64,000 nt of DNA from Whitmania pigra (taxonomy: Eukaryota; Annelida; Clitellata; Hirudinida; Haemopidae): positions 1 to 64,000 of the forward strand of contig JAJTWR010000099.1 in assembly GCA_021613335.1 (NCBI GenBank). The letters run 5' to 3'. The translations under genes and the position numbers were made by a program. Below are positions 49,166 through 58,682 of this stretch, piece by piece; positions within the stretch are counted from its first letter, which is position 1; each line of letters starts with the position of its first letter. The notes under the pieces are model-generated. The model searched no databases. It was given only the letters and a program-made list of their open reading frames with translations, and was not told where the DNA came from.

Positions 49166-50389
49166 ATGGCTCTGACCCCGTCGCAGATGGTTGCCCCTTT
49201 GGCCTATGGAGCCGTTGCCCTGGCGACGGCTGTGGCTTTGCCGGAATTACTGCCGCCTGGCATGTTGATCGCCCCGTCAAGCGCTGGGATCGGCGCCGGA
49301 GCAGTGGTGTTGCTGGCCGGCGTCTTGCTCCAGGAAATCTTCGCTCGCCGGGAAACTTTGAGCGAATTGCGCGGCCGGTTGATGTCGCTTAGCGACTATA
49401 TCGCCCGGCTGCGCGAAGAAACCCGGCAAATTCGCGATATCCAACGGGTCACGGCCGCTAATCTTCCGCCAGACCAAACAGCGGAAGTGGCAAAGCTGAA
49501 TGACGAGGTGACAAAGCTGTACAGCGAAATCGCCGAACTTTCGAGCCGGTTGGCGCAGGCGCAAGAACAGATCGAAGCCTTGCAGCGGCGCAAAACGCTC
49601 AAAGGTCCGCTGACGCCGCTCCCTCGCGACGACAACGCACTCGAAGAGGAGCTGGACGATGAGAGTGTGTTGGATGTGTTGCGCGACAGCATCAACAGCG
49701 ATCGGATGGAGCTGTATGTTCAGCCCGTCGTCTCTTTGCCGCAACGGCGCCTGGAATTTTATGAATGCGTTCCCCGCTTCAAGGTGAATCGCGAATTCAA
49801 CCTCGGCCCGGAGCGCTATCAGCGCCTGGCTGAGGAAGAAGGCTTGGCGGCGCGGTTGGAAAATATGCTGCTGGTGCGCGCCGTGCAGTTCGTTCGCCGC
49901 GCCCGGCGTCGACCGCAAGGCGTCAGCTATTTTTGCAGCATCTCGGCTGCAACGCTGCAAAACCGCGATCTGTTTGCCGATTTCATCGTCTTCATGCACG
50001 AAAATGCCGATCTGGCCGGTCATTTATCCTTTGCCATCTCGCAATACGATTTCTACCGGCTGGAGCCGCGCGCCGATGCCGAACTAGCCAAGTTGGCCAA
50101 GCTTGGGTTTCGCTTCATGCTCGAACGCATAACCAGTCTGGATCTGTTCGTCTCGGACCTGTCGCAAAAAGGCTTCCGCTTCGTCAAGGTCGATGCCCGA
50201 TCGCTCCTCGATAAGCTTGGCCAGTCTGGCGATCCGCGCTCGCTCAAACGCCAGCTGGACCCCGGCGCGATCGATCTGATCGCCGCTGGCATCGATAGCG
50301 AGGCGCTGCTCTTGGATGTGCTGGATTATGCCGTCGATTTTGGCCAAGGCCGCTTGTTTGGCGAAGCCTGGCCAGCTGAACTGCGGTGA
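49166..50389 (+). CDS. TipF-like membrane protein with degenerate EAL domain
   Basis: The 407-residue protein has two N-terminal hydrophobic helices (about residues 8-28 and 35-57), a long coiled coil (about 58-145) and an EAL-fold domain. The EAL signature is replaced by FYECVPRF, and downstream metal-binding motifs are missing (ISQYDFYRLEP, FMLERITSLDLF, FVKVDARSLLDKL), so phosphodiesterase activity is not expected. This architecture matches TipF of Caulobacter, a c-di-GMP-binding factor that places the flagellum at the new pole. The stop overlaps the GTG start of the HAD gene by 3 bp. A receptor role is inferred from the family. Confidence 0.8.
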   Translation: MALTPSQMVAPLAYGAVALATAVALPELLPPGMLIAPSSAGIGAGAVVLLAGVLLQEIFARRETLSELRGRLMSLSDYIARLREETRQIRDIQRVTAANLPPDQTAEVAKLNDEVTKLYSEIAELSSRLAQAQEQIEALQRRKTLKGPLTPLPRDDNALEEELDDESVLDVLRDSINSDRMELYVQPVVSLPQRRLEFYECVPRFKVNREFNLGPERYQRLAEEEGLAARLENMLLVRAVQFVRRARRRPQGVSYFCSISAATLQNRDLFADFIVFMHENADLAGHLSFAISQYDFYRLEPRADAELAKLAKLGFRFMLERITSLDLFVSDLSQKGFRFVKVDARSLLDKLGQSGDPRSLKRQLDPGAIDLIAAGIDSEALLLDVLDYAVDFGQGRLFGEAWPAELR

Positions 50390-51288
50390 TCGCCGATTTT
50401 GCGCTCTTGGATGCCGCTATGACCCTGATTTCCGGCTTGGCTGAGCGCGCTCAGCATTACGATGCCTTTATCGTCGATCTGTGGGGAGTGTTGCACGATG
50501 GCGCCACCCCCTACCCAGGCGCCATCGACAGCCTAGTCGCGTTGCGCCAGGCGGACAAGCAGGTGGTGCTGCTCTCCAATGCCCCGCGCCCGTCACTGCA
50601 TGTTGCCCGGCGCTTGGAAGAACTCGGCTTTGCGCCATCGCTTTATCACGCGCTGATGACCTCGGGCCAGCTCACCTGGCAATATCTGAAAAATCGGCCG
50701 GACAGCTGGTATGCCAATCTTGGAAATCGTTGCTATCTGTTGGGGCCAGACAAAGATAACGCCATCCTCGACGGCTTGGAGATCGAGCGCGTCGATCGGC
50801 TGAAACAAGCCGATTTTATCCTCAATACCGGGGCCGCTTTCGGCGAAGGGCTGGAACTCTACGATGCGCTGTTGCGCAACGCCGCACAGCGCAACCTGCC
50901 AATGATCTGCGCCAACCCCGATCTCACCGTCGTCCATCGCGGACGGCACGAGATTTGCGCCGGCGCCCTGGCCGCTCATTATGAACGGCTTGGCGGCGCC
51001 GTACGCTATCATGGCAAACCGCACCGCGAGATTTACGATGCCTGCTTCAATCTTATGCGCCGCCGGCCAGACCGCAGACGGGTTCTTGCCATCGGCGACA
51101 GCTTGCGCACCGATATCGCCGGCGCGGCCGCTGCTGGAATCGATTCTCTGTTTGTCGCCGGCGGTATTCATGCCAAGGAATTAGGAGCTGCTTTCGGCGC
51201 GCCGCCGTCCGCCGAAAGCCTGACAGCCCTGTACCAAGCGGCGGGCCATGTCCCATCTTACGCCATCGGTCGCTTGGTGTGGGCCTAA
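50386..51288 (+). CDS. HAD-superfamily hydrolase, TIGR01459-like
   Basis: The 300-residue protein is a NagD-type HAD phosphatase. Motif I is FIVDLWGVLHDG (DxWG replaces DxDG), motif II is VLLSNAPRPS, the lysine is in YHGKPHREIYD and motif IV is LAIGDSLRTDIAGAAAAGI. The family is widespread in alphaproteobacteria and of unsettled substrate. The GTG start overlaps the TipF-like stop (GTGA), which suggests co-translation. Its end overlaps the convergent RHH gene by 4 bp. Confidence 0.85.
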   Translation: MIADFALLDAAMTLISGLAERAQHYDAFIVDLWGVLHDGATPYPGAIDSLVALRQADKQVVLLSNAPRPSLHVARRLEELGFAPSLYHALMTSGQLTWQYLKNRPDSWYANLGNRCYLLGPDKDNAILDGLEIERVDRLKQADFILNTGAAFGEGLELYDALLRNAAQRNLPMICANPDLTVVHRGRHEICAGALAAHYERLGGAVRYHGKPHREIYDACFNLMRRRPDRRRVLAIGDSLRTDIAGAAAAGIDSLFVAGGIHAKELGAAFGAPPSAESLTALYQAAGHVPSYAIGRLVWA

Positions 51289-51653
51289 GACCGGCTTTCC
51301 TCGATAAATGACGAAACCGAGGCCCGGTACCGGGCGGCGGCTTGCCGCCGGCGGGGAGCGTTGTCGATCCGCTCGATCGCCTTCTGCAAAATCGTCGACG
51401 CAGGCTCAGCGCGCAAATCGAACAAAGTCCGAAAATAGGCCAAAACGAAAACCCGTAACGCCGAGGCCAAACTTTCATGCTGGCGGCGTTGGTCGATCAA
51501 GCTTATGAGTGGCGTAAGCGAAAGGTTTTCCCGAGCGCAAATGTCATTCAGCGAAGCCCAAATGCTCTCTTCCAGACAAAGGCTGGTTCGTCGCCCGGAA
51601 ATCGTCACGTTGCGGCGTTGCCGATGACCGCTCACCCAAATCGCTTCCGGCAT
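51285..51653 (-). CDS. Ribbon-helix-helix domain protein
   Basis: The 122-residue protein has an RHH_4-type domain: RRTSLCLEESIWASLNDICA, then LSLTPLISLIDQRRQHESLA and SALRVFVLAYFRTLF. Such proteins bind DNA as dimers through the beta ribbon, here TISGRRTSLCL. The C-terminal third is charged and lacks a known fold. ATG 51653 is supported by AAAGGAG eight bases upstream. It is convergent with the HAD gene. Targets are unknown. Confidence 0.78.
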   Translation of the reverse strand: MPEAIWVSGHRQRRNVTISGRRTSLCLEESIWASLNDICARENLSLTPLISLIDQRRQHESLASALRVFVLAYFRTLFDLRAEPASTILQKAIERIDNAPRRRQAAARYRASVSSFIEESRS

Positions 51654-51838
51654 GATAGCCGCTCCTTTCATCGGGAAACAGGATAAATTCTCTTATTAGT
51701 TGAATCATATCATACTATCTACAATAAATAGATGTGCAAGCGATTTCTGACCTTACCGCGCGCCCAAACATTTACCTTATCCTGCGACATGCTATACTCC
51801 CGCTTAGCCGATTGACCCTTCGTCATTGGAGGCCTGAC

Positions 51839-53992
51839 ATGCTCGAGTTCGCGAAACCGACCCTTGAAGAATGGCGTGCGCGCGCAACCGGGGAATTGAA
51901 AGGGGCGGCGGTGGAATCGCTGCTGTGGCAAACGCCGGAGGGGATTGTCGTCAAGCCGCTTTATACCGCCGCCGATCTCGAGGAACTGTCTCATTGCGAT
52001 GGATTGCCGGGGTTTGCGCCGTTTGTACGCGGCCCGCGGGCAACCATGTATGCCAACCGGCCTTGGACCATCCGCCAATATGCCGGTTTCTCGACCGCCG
52101 AGGAAAGCAATGCCTTTTACCGCGCCGCCTTGAAAGCCGGTCAAGCGGGACTGTCGGTGGCTTTCGACCTTGCCACCCATCGCGGGTATGACAGCGATCA
52201 TCCGCGTGTGATTGGCGATGTCGGCAAGGCCGGCGTGGCGATCGATTCGGTCGAAGATATGAAAATCCTGTTCGATGGCATCCCGCTCGACAAAATGAGC
52301 GTCTCGATGACCATGAACGGCGCGGTGCTGCCGGTGTTGGCGGGATATATCGTTGCCGCCGAAGAACAAGGCGTCGATCGGGCGCAGCTGAGCGGGACCA
52401 TTCAAAATGATATTTTGAAAGAATTCATGGTCCGCAATACCTATATCTATCCGCCCGCCCCCAGCATGCGGATCATTGCCGATATCATCGGCTATACCGC
52501 CCAATATATGCCAAAATTCAATTCGATTTCGATTTCCGGCTATCATATGCAAGAAGCCGGCGCTACCGCCGTGCAGGAACTGGCTTTTACCCTGGCGGAC
52601 GGATTGGACTATGTCAGAGCGGCCCTGTCGACCGGTCTCGATATCGATGACTTTGCTCCGCGCTTATCCTTCTTTTTTGCCATCGGCATGAATTTTTTCA
52701 TGGAAATCGCCAAATTGCGCGCCGCCCGCCTGCTGTGGGCGGAGCTGGTCGCCCCCTTCAAGCCGAAAAAGGCGGAAAGCCTGTCGCTGCGCACCCATTG
52801 CCAAACCTCCGGCGTAAGCTTGACCGAGCAAGACCCCTATAACAATGTCGTCCGCACCGCTGTGGAAGCCATGGCCGCCGTGCTGGGCGGCACGCAATCG
52901 CTGCATACCAATGCCTTCGACGAAGCTCTGGCCTTGCCAACCCCCTTTTCCGCCCGCATCGCGCGCAATACCCAGCTGATCATCGCCGAAGAAACCGGAA
53001 TCCCGAAAGTGATCGATCCGCTTGGCGGCAGCTATTATATCGAGAGCCTGACCGCCAGCCTGGCGGGGGCGGCGCGCAGCTTGATCGAGGAAGTGGAAGC
53101 TTTGGGCGGCATGACCAAGGCCGTAGCTGCCGGTATGCCCAAATTGCGCATCGAAGAAGCCGCCGCCCGTCGGCAAGCCGCCATCGACCGTGGACGGGAA
53201 GTGATCGTCGGCGTCAATAAATACCGGGCGGAGCGGGACGAAAAGGTCGATATCCTGACCATCGACAATACCAAGGTGCGCGAAACGCAAATCGCCCGCT
53301 TGAAGAAAGTGCGCGCGCAACGCGACGCAGCTAAATGCCAGGCCGCGCTCGATGCCTTGACCGAAGCGGCGGCTAGCGGCCAGGGCAATTTGCTGGCGCT
53401 ATCGGTCGATGCCGTGCGGGCGCGGGCCACCGTTGGCGAAATCTCCGATGCGCTGGAGAGCGTGTTCACCCGCCACCATGCCGTGATTCACTCGGTGAGC
53501 GGCGTTTATGGCGCCGCCTACGAGGGCGATGACAATTTCAAGCGCATCCAGCGCCAGGTCGAAAGCTTTGCCGCCGCCGAAGGGCGCCGTCCGCGCATGC
53601 TGGTGGTCAAGCTCGGTCAAGACGGCCACGATCGCGGCGCCAAGGTGATTGCCACGGCCTTTGCCGATATCGGTTTCGATGTCGATATCGGCCCCTTGTT
53701 TCAAACCCCGGAGGAAGCGGCTCGCCAGGCAATCGAGAATGACGTGCATGTCGTTGGCGTCTCCAGCCAAGCCGCCGGACACCTGACCCTGGTGCCGGCT
53801 TTGATCGCAGCCTTGCGCGCCCAAGGCGGCAACGATATTCAGGTGGTTGCCGGCGGCGTCATCCCGCCGCAAGATTACGACGCCTTGAAAGCAGCTGGCG
53901 TGGCTGCGATCTACGGACCCGGCACCAATATTCCGGCGGCCGCGGCGGAAATCCTCGATTTTCTGTCCAGGAGACCGGACGCAGCCGCCTGA
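51839..53992 (+). CDS. scpA: Methylmalonyl-CoA mutase (single-chain)
   Basis: The 717-residue enzyme isomerises methylmalonyl-CoA and succinyl-CoA with adenosylcobalamin. The TIM-barrel domain has [47 protein letters not shown] and [12 protein letters not shown]. The C-terminal B12 domain has the lower-ligand histidine in [13 protein letters not shown] and closes with [20 protein letters not shown]. The ATG follows TTGGAGG. It acts in propionate use or ethylmalonyl-CoA-linked assimilation. Neither the epimerase nor the chaperone GTPase (MeaB) is adjacent. Confidence 0.95.
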   Translation: MLEFAKPTLEEWRARATGELKGAAVESLLWQTPEGIVVKPLYTAADLEELSHCDGLPGFAPFVRGPRATMYANRPWTIRQYAGFSTAEESNAFYRAALKAGQAGLSVAFDLATHRGYDSDHPRVIGDVGKAGVAIDSVEDMKILFDGIPLDKMSVSMTMNGAVLPVLAGYIVAAEEQGVDRAQLSGTIQNDILKEFMVRNTYIYPPAPSMRIIADIIGYTAQYMPKFNSISISGYHMQEAGATAVQELAFTLADGLDYVRAALSTGLDIDDFAPRLSFFFAIGMNFFMEIAKLRAARLLWAELVAPFKPKKAESLSLRTHCQTSGVSLTEQDPYNNVVRTAVEAMAAVLGGTQSLHTNAFDEALALPTPFSARIARNTQLIIAEETGIPKVIDPLGGSYYIESLTASLAGAARSLIEEVEALGGMTKAVAAGMPKLRIEEAAARRQAAIDRGREVIVGVNKYRAERDEKVDILTIDNTKVRETQIARLKKVRAQRDAAKCQAALDALTEAAASGQGNLLALSVDAVRARATVGEISDALESVFTRHHAVIHSVSGVYGAAYEGDDNFKRIQRQVESFAAAEGRRPRMLVVKLGQDGHDRGAKVIATAFADIGFDVDIGPLFQTPEEAARQAIENDVHVVGVSSQAAGHLTLVPALIAALRAQGGNDIQVVAGGVIPPQDYDALKAAGVAAIYGPGTNIPAAAAEILDFLSRRPDAAA

Positions 53993-54382
53993 GCGCTGCT
54001 TTCCAGCCGCTAAAGCCTTGGCGGACGATGCTACCGGCGATAACGCATACGCGTAAAGGCTGACATCCATCGCGTTGCATCGCAAGATAGACGGAACGGC
54101 GTAAAGCGCCGGTTAGTTGCGAGGGATCAACAGATCGGCTTCGGATAGAACGTTACGCTGGAAAACCATGAAGCGCGGTGAAATTCAAATTCTGCATCTC
54201 TTTTTTATTTGAATCGAAAAAATATAGAACTAAATATATAGTTAGCACTTTTTGGAGTTGCAAAACAATATTTGTACATTCAGGCTGAACGATGCCACGG
54301 TCATCTTCAAGGTGTCATGACAGATGCGAACGGCGCGAATTGCTTCCGCTTGCCGCTCTGTTGCTCTTATGATCCGGCGGCT
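53993..54382. other. Gap with two AT-rich palindromes upstream of the helicase gene
   Basis: The 390-bp gap is GC-rich up to about 54175 and AT-rich from there to 54280. In the AT-rich part, ATTCAAAT (54183-54190) pairs exactly with ATTTGAAT (54207-54214), and AACTA-AATATA-TAGTT is a palindrome at 54228-54243. These may be operators or promoter parts for the helicase gene. No gene or RNA is supported. Confidence 0.45.
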
Positions 54383-57148
54383 ATGTCAAATCATCCCGTT
54401 TTGGCGGTACCCGATATTCCGGTCCTGATCGCCGGTCTGACCCGAGTCGTCTGGATCGATCGCGATGGCGAGATCGAAGAGGTGGAAAAAACCACCGCGC
54501 GTCAGCGCGTGCGCGAGGGACCGCCGCCGTTGGTGTGCCATGCACCCTCAGTGGCCCGGCGCCTGGAGGCGCCGGGACTCCTGGCCTTCGATATTCTGGA
54601 ACTGTTTGCTTTCGCGCGACCGGCGCAATTTTGCCTGCCGACCGTGCGCGGGGTCGGCTATGCTCTGGGGCTGGGTTCGGCGGATACGCTGGAGGATCAA
54701 GCACTGCTCCTCATCCGGGCGATGAAATCGCTGCTCTTGCGCTGCCGCGCCGATGCCGATTTGGCGGCGGCGGCGGTTGCACGAAAAATGGCCGAAGCCG
54801 GATGGCCGTGGGCGCCTTTCGTGCTGGAAGCGCCGAGCGTCGCGCTCAGCGGCGGGCACGGGCTGGAAGTATGGCGCACGCTTGTTGCGACAGAGGATGC
54901 CAGGCCGCAAGCTTCCCCTGGCCATCACCCGGTTCTAGCGCAAGAAGCGCGCGAAAGATTGGCCGGGCTGCTCGGCCAGGAGGCGGAAAACCGTACGCCC
55001 CAGGCTGATTTCGCCGCTATTGCCGCAAGCGCCTTCGGTCCGCGAAAAGTCCCGGGCGAACCAGCCTTCGTCATTGCCGAAGCCGGAACCGGTATCGGCA
55101 AAACGCTGGGATATCTGGCACCGGCGAGCTTGTGGGCCGAACGAAACGCGGACACGGTTTGGGTGTCAACATATACCCGCAATCTGCAACACCAGATCGA
55201 TGGCGAGCTCAACCGGGTTTATCCCGACCCAAGCCAAAAACCCATCCAGGCCGTGGTGCGTAAGGGGCGGGAGAATTATCTGTGTCTGCTCAATTTCGAG
55301 GAAGCGGTGCAAGGCTTGCCGGGGCGGCCGGGCAATGGGGTGGCGCTTGGGTTGATGGCGCGCTTTGCCGCAACCACGCGCGACGGCGATCTATCGGGCG
55401 GCGATTTTCCCGGCTGGCTGGTCGAACTGCTTGGCCGCCCGCTCACGCTCGGTCTGGCCGACCGGCGCGGCGAATGCATTCATTCCGCTTGCCCGCACTA
55501 TGACCGATGCTTTGTCGAACGCAGCTGGCGTCGGGGCCGCCTGGCGCGCATCGTGGTGGCAAATCACGCTTTGGTGATGATGATGGCGGCCTGGGGCGGC
55601 GAGGAAGGCGCCGCCCCGCGGCGCGTGGTGTTCGATGAGGGGCACCATCTGTTCGATGCCGCCGATAACGCCTTTTGCGCGCAACTCTCGGCAAGCGCCG
55701 GACAGGAGATGCGTCGCTGGCTGCTGGGCGCCGAAGGCGGGCGAAGCCGCTCGCGCGGGTTGCGACGGCGGATCGAGGATCTGTTGCCTGACGAGGCCAG
55801 CGCCGGCCAGTTGACGGCGTTGTTGCGCGCCGCCCGTCTTCTGCCCGGCGAAGGCTGGGTGGAAAGACTGGCGGAAAATCGCCCGGATGGACCGGTGGAA
55901 ATATTGTTGGCCACCCTTCGCCGCCAGGTGCTGGCACGCCACAGCCAAAGCGGCGATGCCGGTCTGTACGATATTGAAACCGACCTGCACCCGTTGAACG
56001 ATGAGATCGCAGCAGCCGCCAACCAGGCCCGCCCGGCCCTGGAATCGCTAAAAAACTCAGCCAGTCTATTGAGAAGACGTTTGGTGCGGCGGCTGGAGGA
56101 TGCAACAGAGGAACTGGAGAGCGCCACCCGTTTGCGTATCGAAGCGGCGGTGCGAAGCATCGAGCAGCGAATCTTGCTCCCAGCGACCGCCTGGATCGAT
56201 ATGCTGACGGTGTTGACCGGGCTGCCCGCGCCAGGCGACATGGTCGACTGGCTGTCGATCGAACGCGATGAGGGGCGGGAAATCGACGTTGGGATGCATC
56301 GCCACTGGATCGATCCGATGCGGCCCTTTGCCCGCCATGTCGCTAGCGCGGCGCACGGCATTCTTGTGACCTCCGCGACCTTGACCGACACGGCCGGCGG
56401 CGAGGCGGTGGATTGGTCGATTGCCGATCACCGCACCGGCGCCATGCATTTGCCGGTATCGCCGACGCGTTGCCAGCTGACATCGCCCTTCAATTATCCT
56501 GACCTGACCCGCGTGCTGATCGTAACGGATGTGCGCAAAGACGATGTCGTCCAAAGGGCGGCAGCCTATCGGGCGCTGTTTTTGGCCGCCGGCGGCGGCG
56601 GGCTGGGGTTGTTCACCGCCATCAATCGCTTGCGCGCGGTTTATGCCGCCATCGCCGCGCCGCTCGAACAAGCCGGAATCGCCTTGTTTGCCCAACATGT
56701 CGACCGGCTGGAAACCTCGACCTTGATCGATATTTTTCGCGCGGAAGAAGATTCCTGCCTGCTTGGCACCGACGCCGTGCGCGATGGCGTGGATGTGCCG
56801 GGGCGCTCCTTGCGGCTGCTGGTGTTCGACCGGGTGCCCTGGCCCCGCCCGGATATTTTGCACCGCGCCCGCCGCGATGTTTTCGGCAAAAGCCTCTATG
56901 ACGATCGCATCACGCGATTGCGCCTCAAACAGGCTTTTGGCCGATTGGTGCGACGGGCCGGGGATCGGGGCGTGTTCGCGCTGCTCGACCCCCAGATGCC
57001 AAGCCGGCTGCTGAGCGCCTTCCCGCCCGGCGTCAGTGTGCAAAGGGTCAAGCTGGCGGAAGCGGTGGCGCTGACCAGGCAGTTTCTAATCCAGGATCTG
57101 GGGCGAACAAGCCCGCCTCCTCTCGACAGTCGCGCCGCGCCTGCCTAG
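54383..57148 (+). CDS. ATP-dependent DNA helicase, DinG/XPD-type iron-sulfur family
   Basis: The 921-residue superfamily-2 helicase has the Walker A motif AEAGTGIGKTLGYLAPAS near residue 235 and motif Ia in VSTYTRNLQHQ. Four cysteines follow (ENYLCLLNFE near residue 296, then CIHSACPHYDRCF at about 365-377), spaced like the Fe-S cluster of XPD and DinG. The DEAH-type box is FDEGHHLFDAAD. The C-terminal half has the helicase motifs LLVFDRVPWPRPD and LKQAFGRLVRRAGDRG. It would unwind 5'-tailed DNA in repair or conflict resolution. ATG 54383 opens the conserved region. Confidence 0.88.
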   Translation: MSNHPVLAVPDIPVLIAGLTRVVWIDRDGEIEEVEKTTARQRVREGPPPLVCHAPSVARRLEAPGLLAFDILELFAFARPAQFCLPTVRGVGYALGLGSADTLEDQALLLIRAMKSLLLRCRADADLAAAAVARKMAEAGWPWAPFVLEAPSVALSGGHGLEVWRTLVATEDARPQASPGHHPVLAQEARERLAGLLGQEAENRTPQADFAAIAASAFGPRKVPGEPAFVIAEAGTGIGKTLGYLAPASLWAERNADTVWVSTYTRNLQHQIDGELNRVYPDPSQKPIQAVVRKGRENYLCLLNFEEAVQGLPGRPGNGVALGLMARFAATTRDGDLSGGDFPGWLVELLGRPLTLGLADRRGECIHSACPHYDRCFVERSWRRGRLARIVVANHALVMMMAAWGGEEGAAPRRVVFDEGHHLFDAADNAFCAQLSASAGQEMRRWLLGAEGGRSRSRGLRRRIEDLLPDEASAGQLTALLRAARLLPGEGWVERLAENRPDGPVEILLATLRRQVLARHSQSGDAGLYDIETDLHPLNDEIAAAANQARPALESLKNSASLLRRRLVRRLEDATEELESATRLRIEAAVRSIEQRILLPATAWIDMLTVLTGLPAPGDMVDWLSIERDEGREIDVGMHRHWIDPMRPFARHVASAAHGILVTSATLTDTAGGEAVDWSIADHRTGAMHLPVSPTRCQLTSPFNYPDLTRVLIVTDVRKDDVVQRAAAYRALFLAAGGGGLGLFTAINRLRAVYAAIAAPLEQAGIALFAQHVDRLETSTLIDIFRAEEDSCLLGTDAVRDGVDVPGRSLRLLVFDRVPWPRPDILHRARRDVFGKSLYDDRITRLRLKQAFGRLVRRAGDRGVFALLDPQMPSRLLSAFPPGVSVQRVKLAEAVALTRQFLIQDLGRTSPPPLDSRAAPA

Positions 57149-57159
57149 ACTTGGTTGGA

Positions 57160-58146
57160 TCAACATCTTCCCCCGGCTGAAGCCGGGGGATTTTCGGCAG
57201 GAGTGAATCTGCTTTGAGTTCGCACTTCATCGAAGAGCCAATGCCCTTCCTCCATGCGCATGGACGCCGTGTTCCGGCGCAAGATGTTGATCGCAGCATT
57301 GTGGTCGGCATGGGCGCGCAAGCCGCAATACTGACAGGCAAAGGCCGCTTGGCTTTTACGGCTTTGTCTGTCAACGGCTCCGCATTCCGAACAGGTCCGC
57401 GAGGTGTAAGCGGGATCTACCTTGAGAAAGGATCCCCCGCGTTCTTCGAGCTTGCAGGCGAGGATGGTCTCGAAGCCGAACCAGCCCTGGTTGAGGATGC
57501 TCCTGTTGAGACCGGCTTTCTGCCGCACCATCCGGCTCGATTCTTCAATCGCGCCTCGCGCCGAGGCCGTCATGTTCTTGATGCGCAGATCCTCGAGAAC
57601 AACGCTCCCAAAGCGTTTGGCGATATCGAGCGCCACCCTGCGATGCCAATCGCGACGGATTCGGGCGCGTCTGGCGAACAGGCGGGACGCGCGGCGGATA
57701 GCCGCGAGCCTGCGTTTCGAACCCTTCTTTCGCCGCGCTGCTGGCAGACGGACAGCGGACCGCTTGCCGTTCAGCTTCCTGACCTCGACCTCACGGCCTT
57801 GAAAGCGGAAGCTGTCGTTGACGCCTTTCTTGCGCGGCGAGGGATGGCGGGCGACGTCCTTGAAGAAGCTGGCGAACGCCATGTCGAGATCGCGCAAGGC
57901 TTGTTGCCGGCAGGTTTGCGAGACGGTGGCAATTCAATCGTATTGCGAACGCAACGCTGTCAGTTCGCGGGCCTGGCAAGTGTAGTTCAAACGACTGCCG
58001 GCATTGGCTTCATACTGGCGATGCCAGTCCCGACGCTGTTCAAGCCCCGGATTGTAGACAAGGCGACAGACGCTCGGGAACTGCCGGAACAGCCTCTCCT
58101 GTTCAGCGCTCGGAAACAGTTTGTAGCGGAAGCCGCGAAGGATCAT
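57160..58146 (-). pseudogene. tnpB: TnpB, with in-frame stop and missing RuvC-I segment
   Basis: TnpB is the RNA-guided nuclease of IS200/IS605 elements. The N terminus is normal (RGFRYKLFPSAEQERLFRQF). A TGA at 57934-57936 replaces the usual tryptophan after ALRSQYD, and the same frame then continues (ATVSQTCRQQALRDLDMAF). After LNGKRSAVRLP the protein jumps straight to AARRKKGSKRR, so the beta-strand region with the RuvC-I aspartate (about 100 residues) is deleted. RuvC-II (VVLEDLRIKNMTASARG), the zinc ribbon (CSECGAVD, CQYCG) and RuvC-III (ADHNAAINIL) remain. It cannot cut DNA as written. Confidence 0.85.
57170..57189. repeat. Subterminal hairpin, tnpB-side end of IS200/IS605 element
   Basis: CCCCCGGCT and AGCCGGGGG form a perfect 9-bp stem around GA, just inside the element's end and overlapping the 3' end of tnpB. 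In related elements this end is recognised by TnpA and also supplies the scaffold of the TnpB guide RNA. Confidence 0.8.
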
Positions 58147-58176
58147 CCCGAATCCTTTGGTCTTGAGGGAAACAGG

Positions 58177-58650
58177 ATGTCAGAAAACACCGATGTTCGC
58201 AAGGGAAGACATGTCATCCATGCCCTACACGCTCACTTGGTCTTCATTACAAAATATCGCCGCGATGCCCTGTCCGAACTCGCGATCCGCGACCTGTCGC
58301 GCATCTTTGCCAAGGTCTGCCAGGATTTCCAGGCGGAACTGATCGAGTGCAACGGCAAGGACGACCACGTTCACCTGCTGGTCGTGTATCCGCCGAAAGT
58401 GGCGCTGTCGAAATTGGTCAACAGCCTGAAAGGCGTTTCAAGCCGCCTGTTGCGCGAATGGCGACATGAAGTGCGGGGCCGCTACAAGGACGGCGCGCTC
58501 TGGTCGCCATCCTACTTCGTTGCATCCTGCGGCGGCGCACCGCTGACCATCATCGCCGAATACGTCAAATCCCAAAGAGAAACGCCCTGCGGGCGCTCTC
58601 GCTTGCCTTCCCGTCCTGAAGGACGGGATTTCTCGCGAGGAAACCGATGA
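58177..58650 (+). CDS. tnpA: IS200/IS605 Y1 transposase TnpA
   Basis: The 157-residue protein has the HUH nuclease core: HLVFITKYRRDALSEL at the N terminus, the HUH motif in KDDHVHLLVVYPP, and the catalytic tyrosine in IAEYVKSQ. LSKLVNSLKGVSSRLLREW and SYFVASCGGAPL are typical. It cuts and rejoins single-stranded element ends. The last ~20 residues run through the element's end hairpin and are longer than usual. The frame is intact, so the element may still move even though its TnpB is broken. Confidence 0.88.
   Translation: MSENTDVRKGRHVIHALHAHLVFITKYRRDALSELAIRDLSRIFAKVCQDFQAELIECNGKDDHVHLLVVYPPKVALSKLVNSLKGVSSRLLREWRHEVRGRYKDGALWSPSYFVASCGGAPLTIIAEYVKSQRETPCGRSRLPSRPEGRDFSRGNR
58610..58627. 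repeat. Subterminal hairpin, tnpA-side end of IS200/IS605 element
   Basis: CCCGTCCT and AGGACGGG form a perfect 8-bp stem around GA within the last codons of tnpA. Such stems mark the ends for TnpA binding. Confidence 0.8.
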
Positions 58651-58682
58651 TTCGCCACCCGGCAGAAGAGTGAAACGATCCG

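Larger units (their letters stand above)
57160..58640. mobile_element. IS200/IS605-family element with divergent tnpA and broken tnpB
   Basis: tnpB (minus) and tnpA (plus) are divergent with 30 bp between their starts, as in IS605. Near each outer end is a short perfect hairpin of the kind bound by Y1 transposases: 57170-57189 and 58610-58627. The exact cleavage points could not be fixed, so the limits are approximate. The element sits between the helicase and TauE genes. Confidence 0.8.

Noticed and set aside
57214..58176. Long N-terminal extension of the tnpA frame
   Set aside because: It is antisense to tnpB; TnpA homology starts only at 58177, where a good ATG lies.
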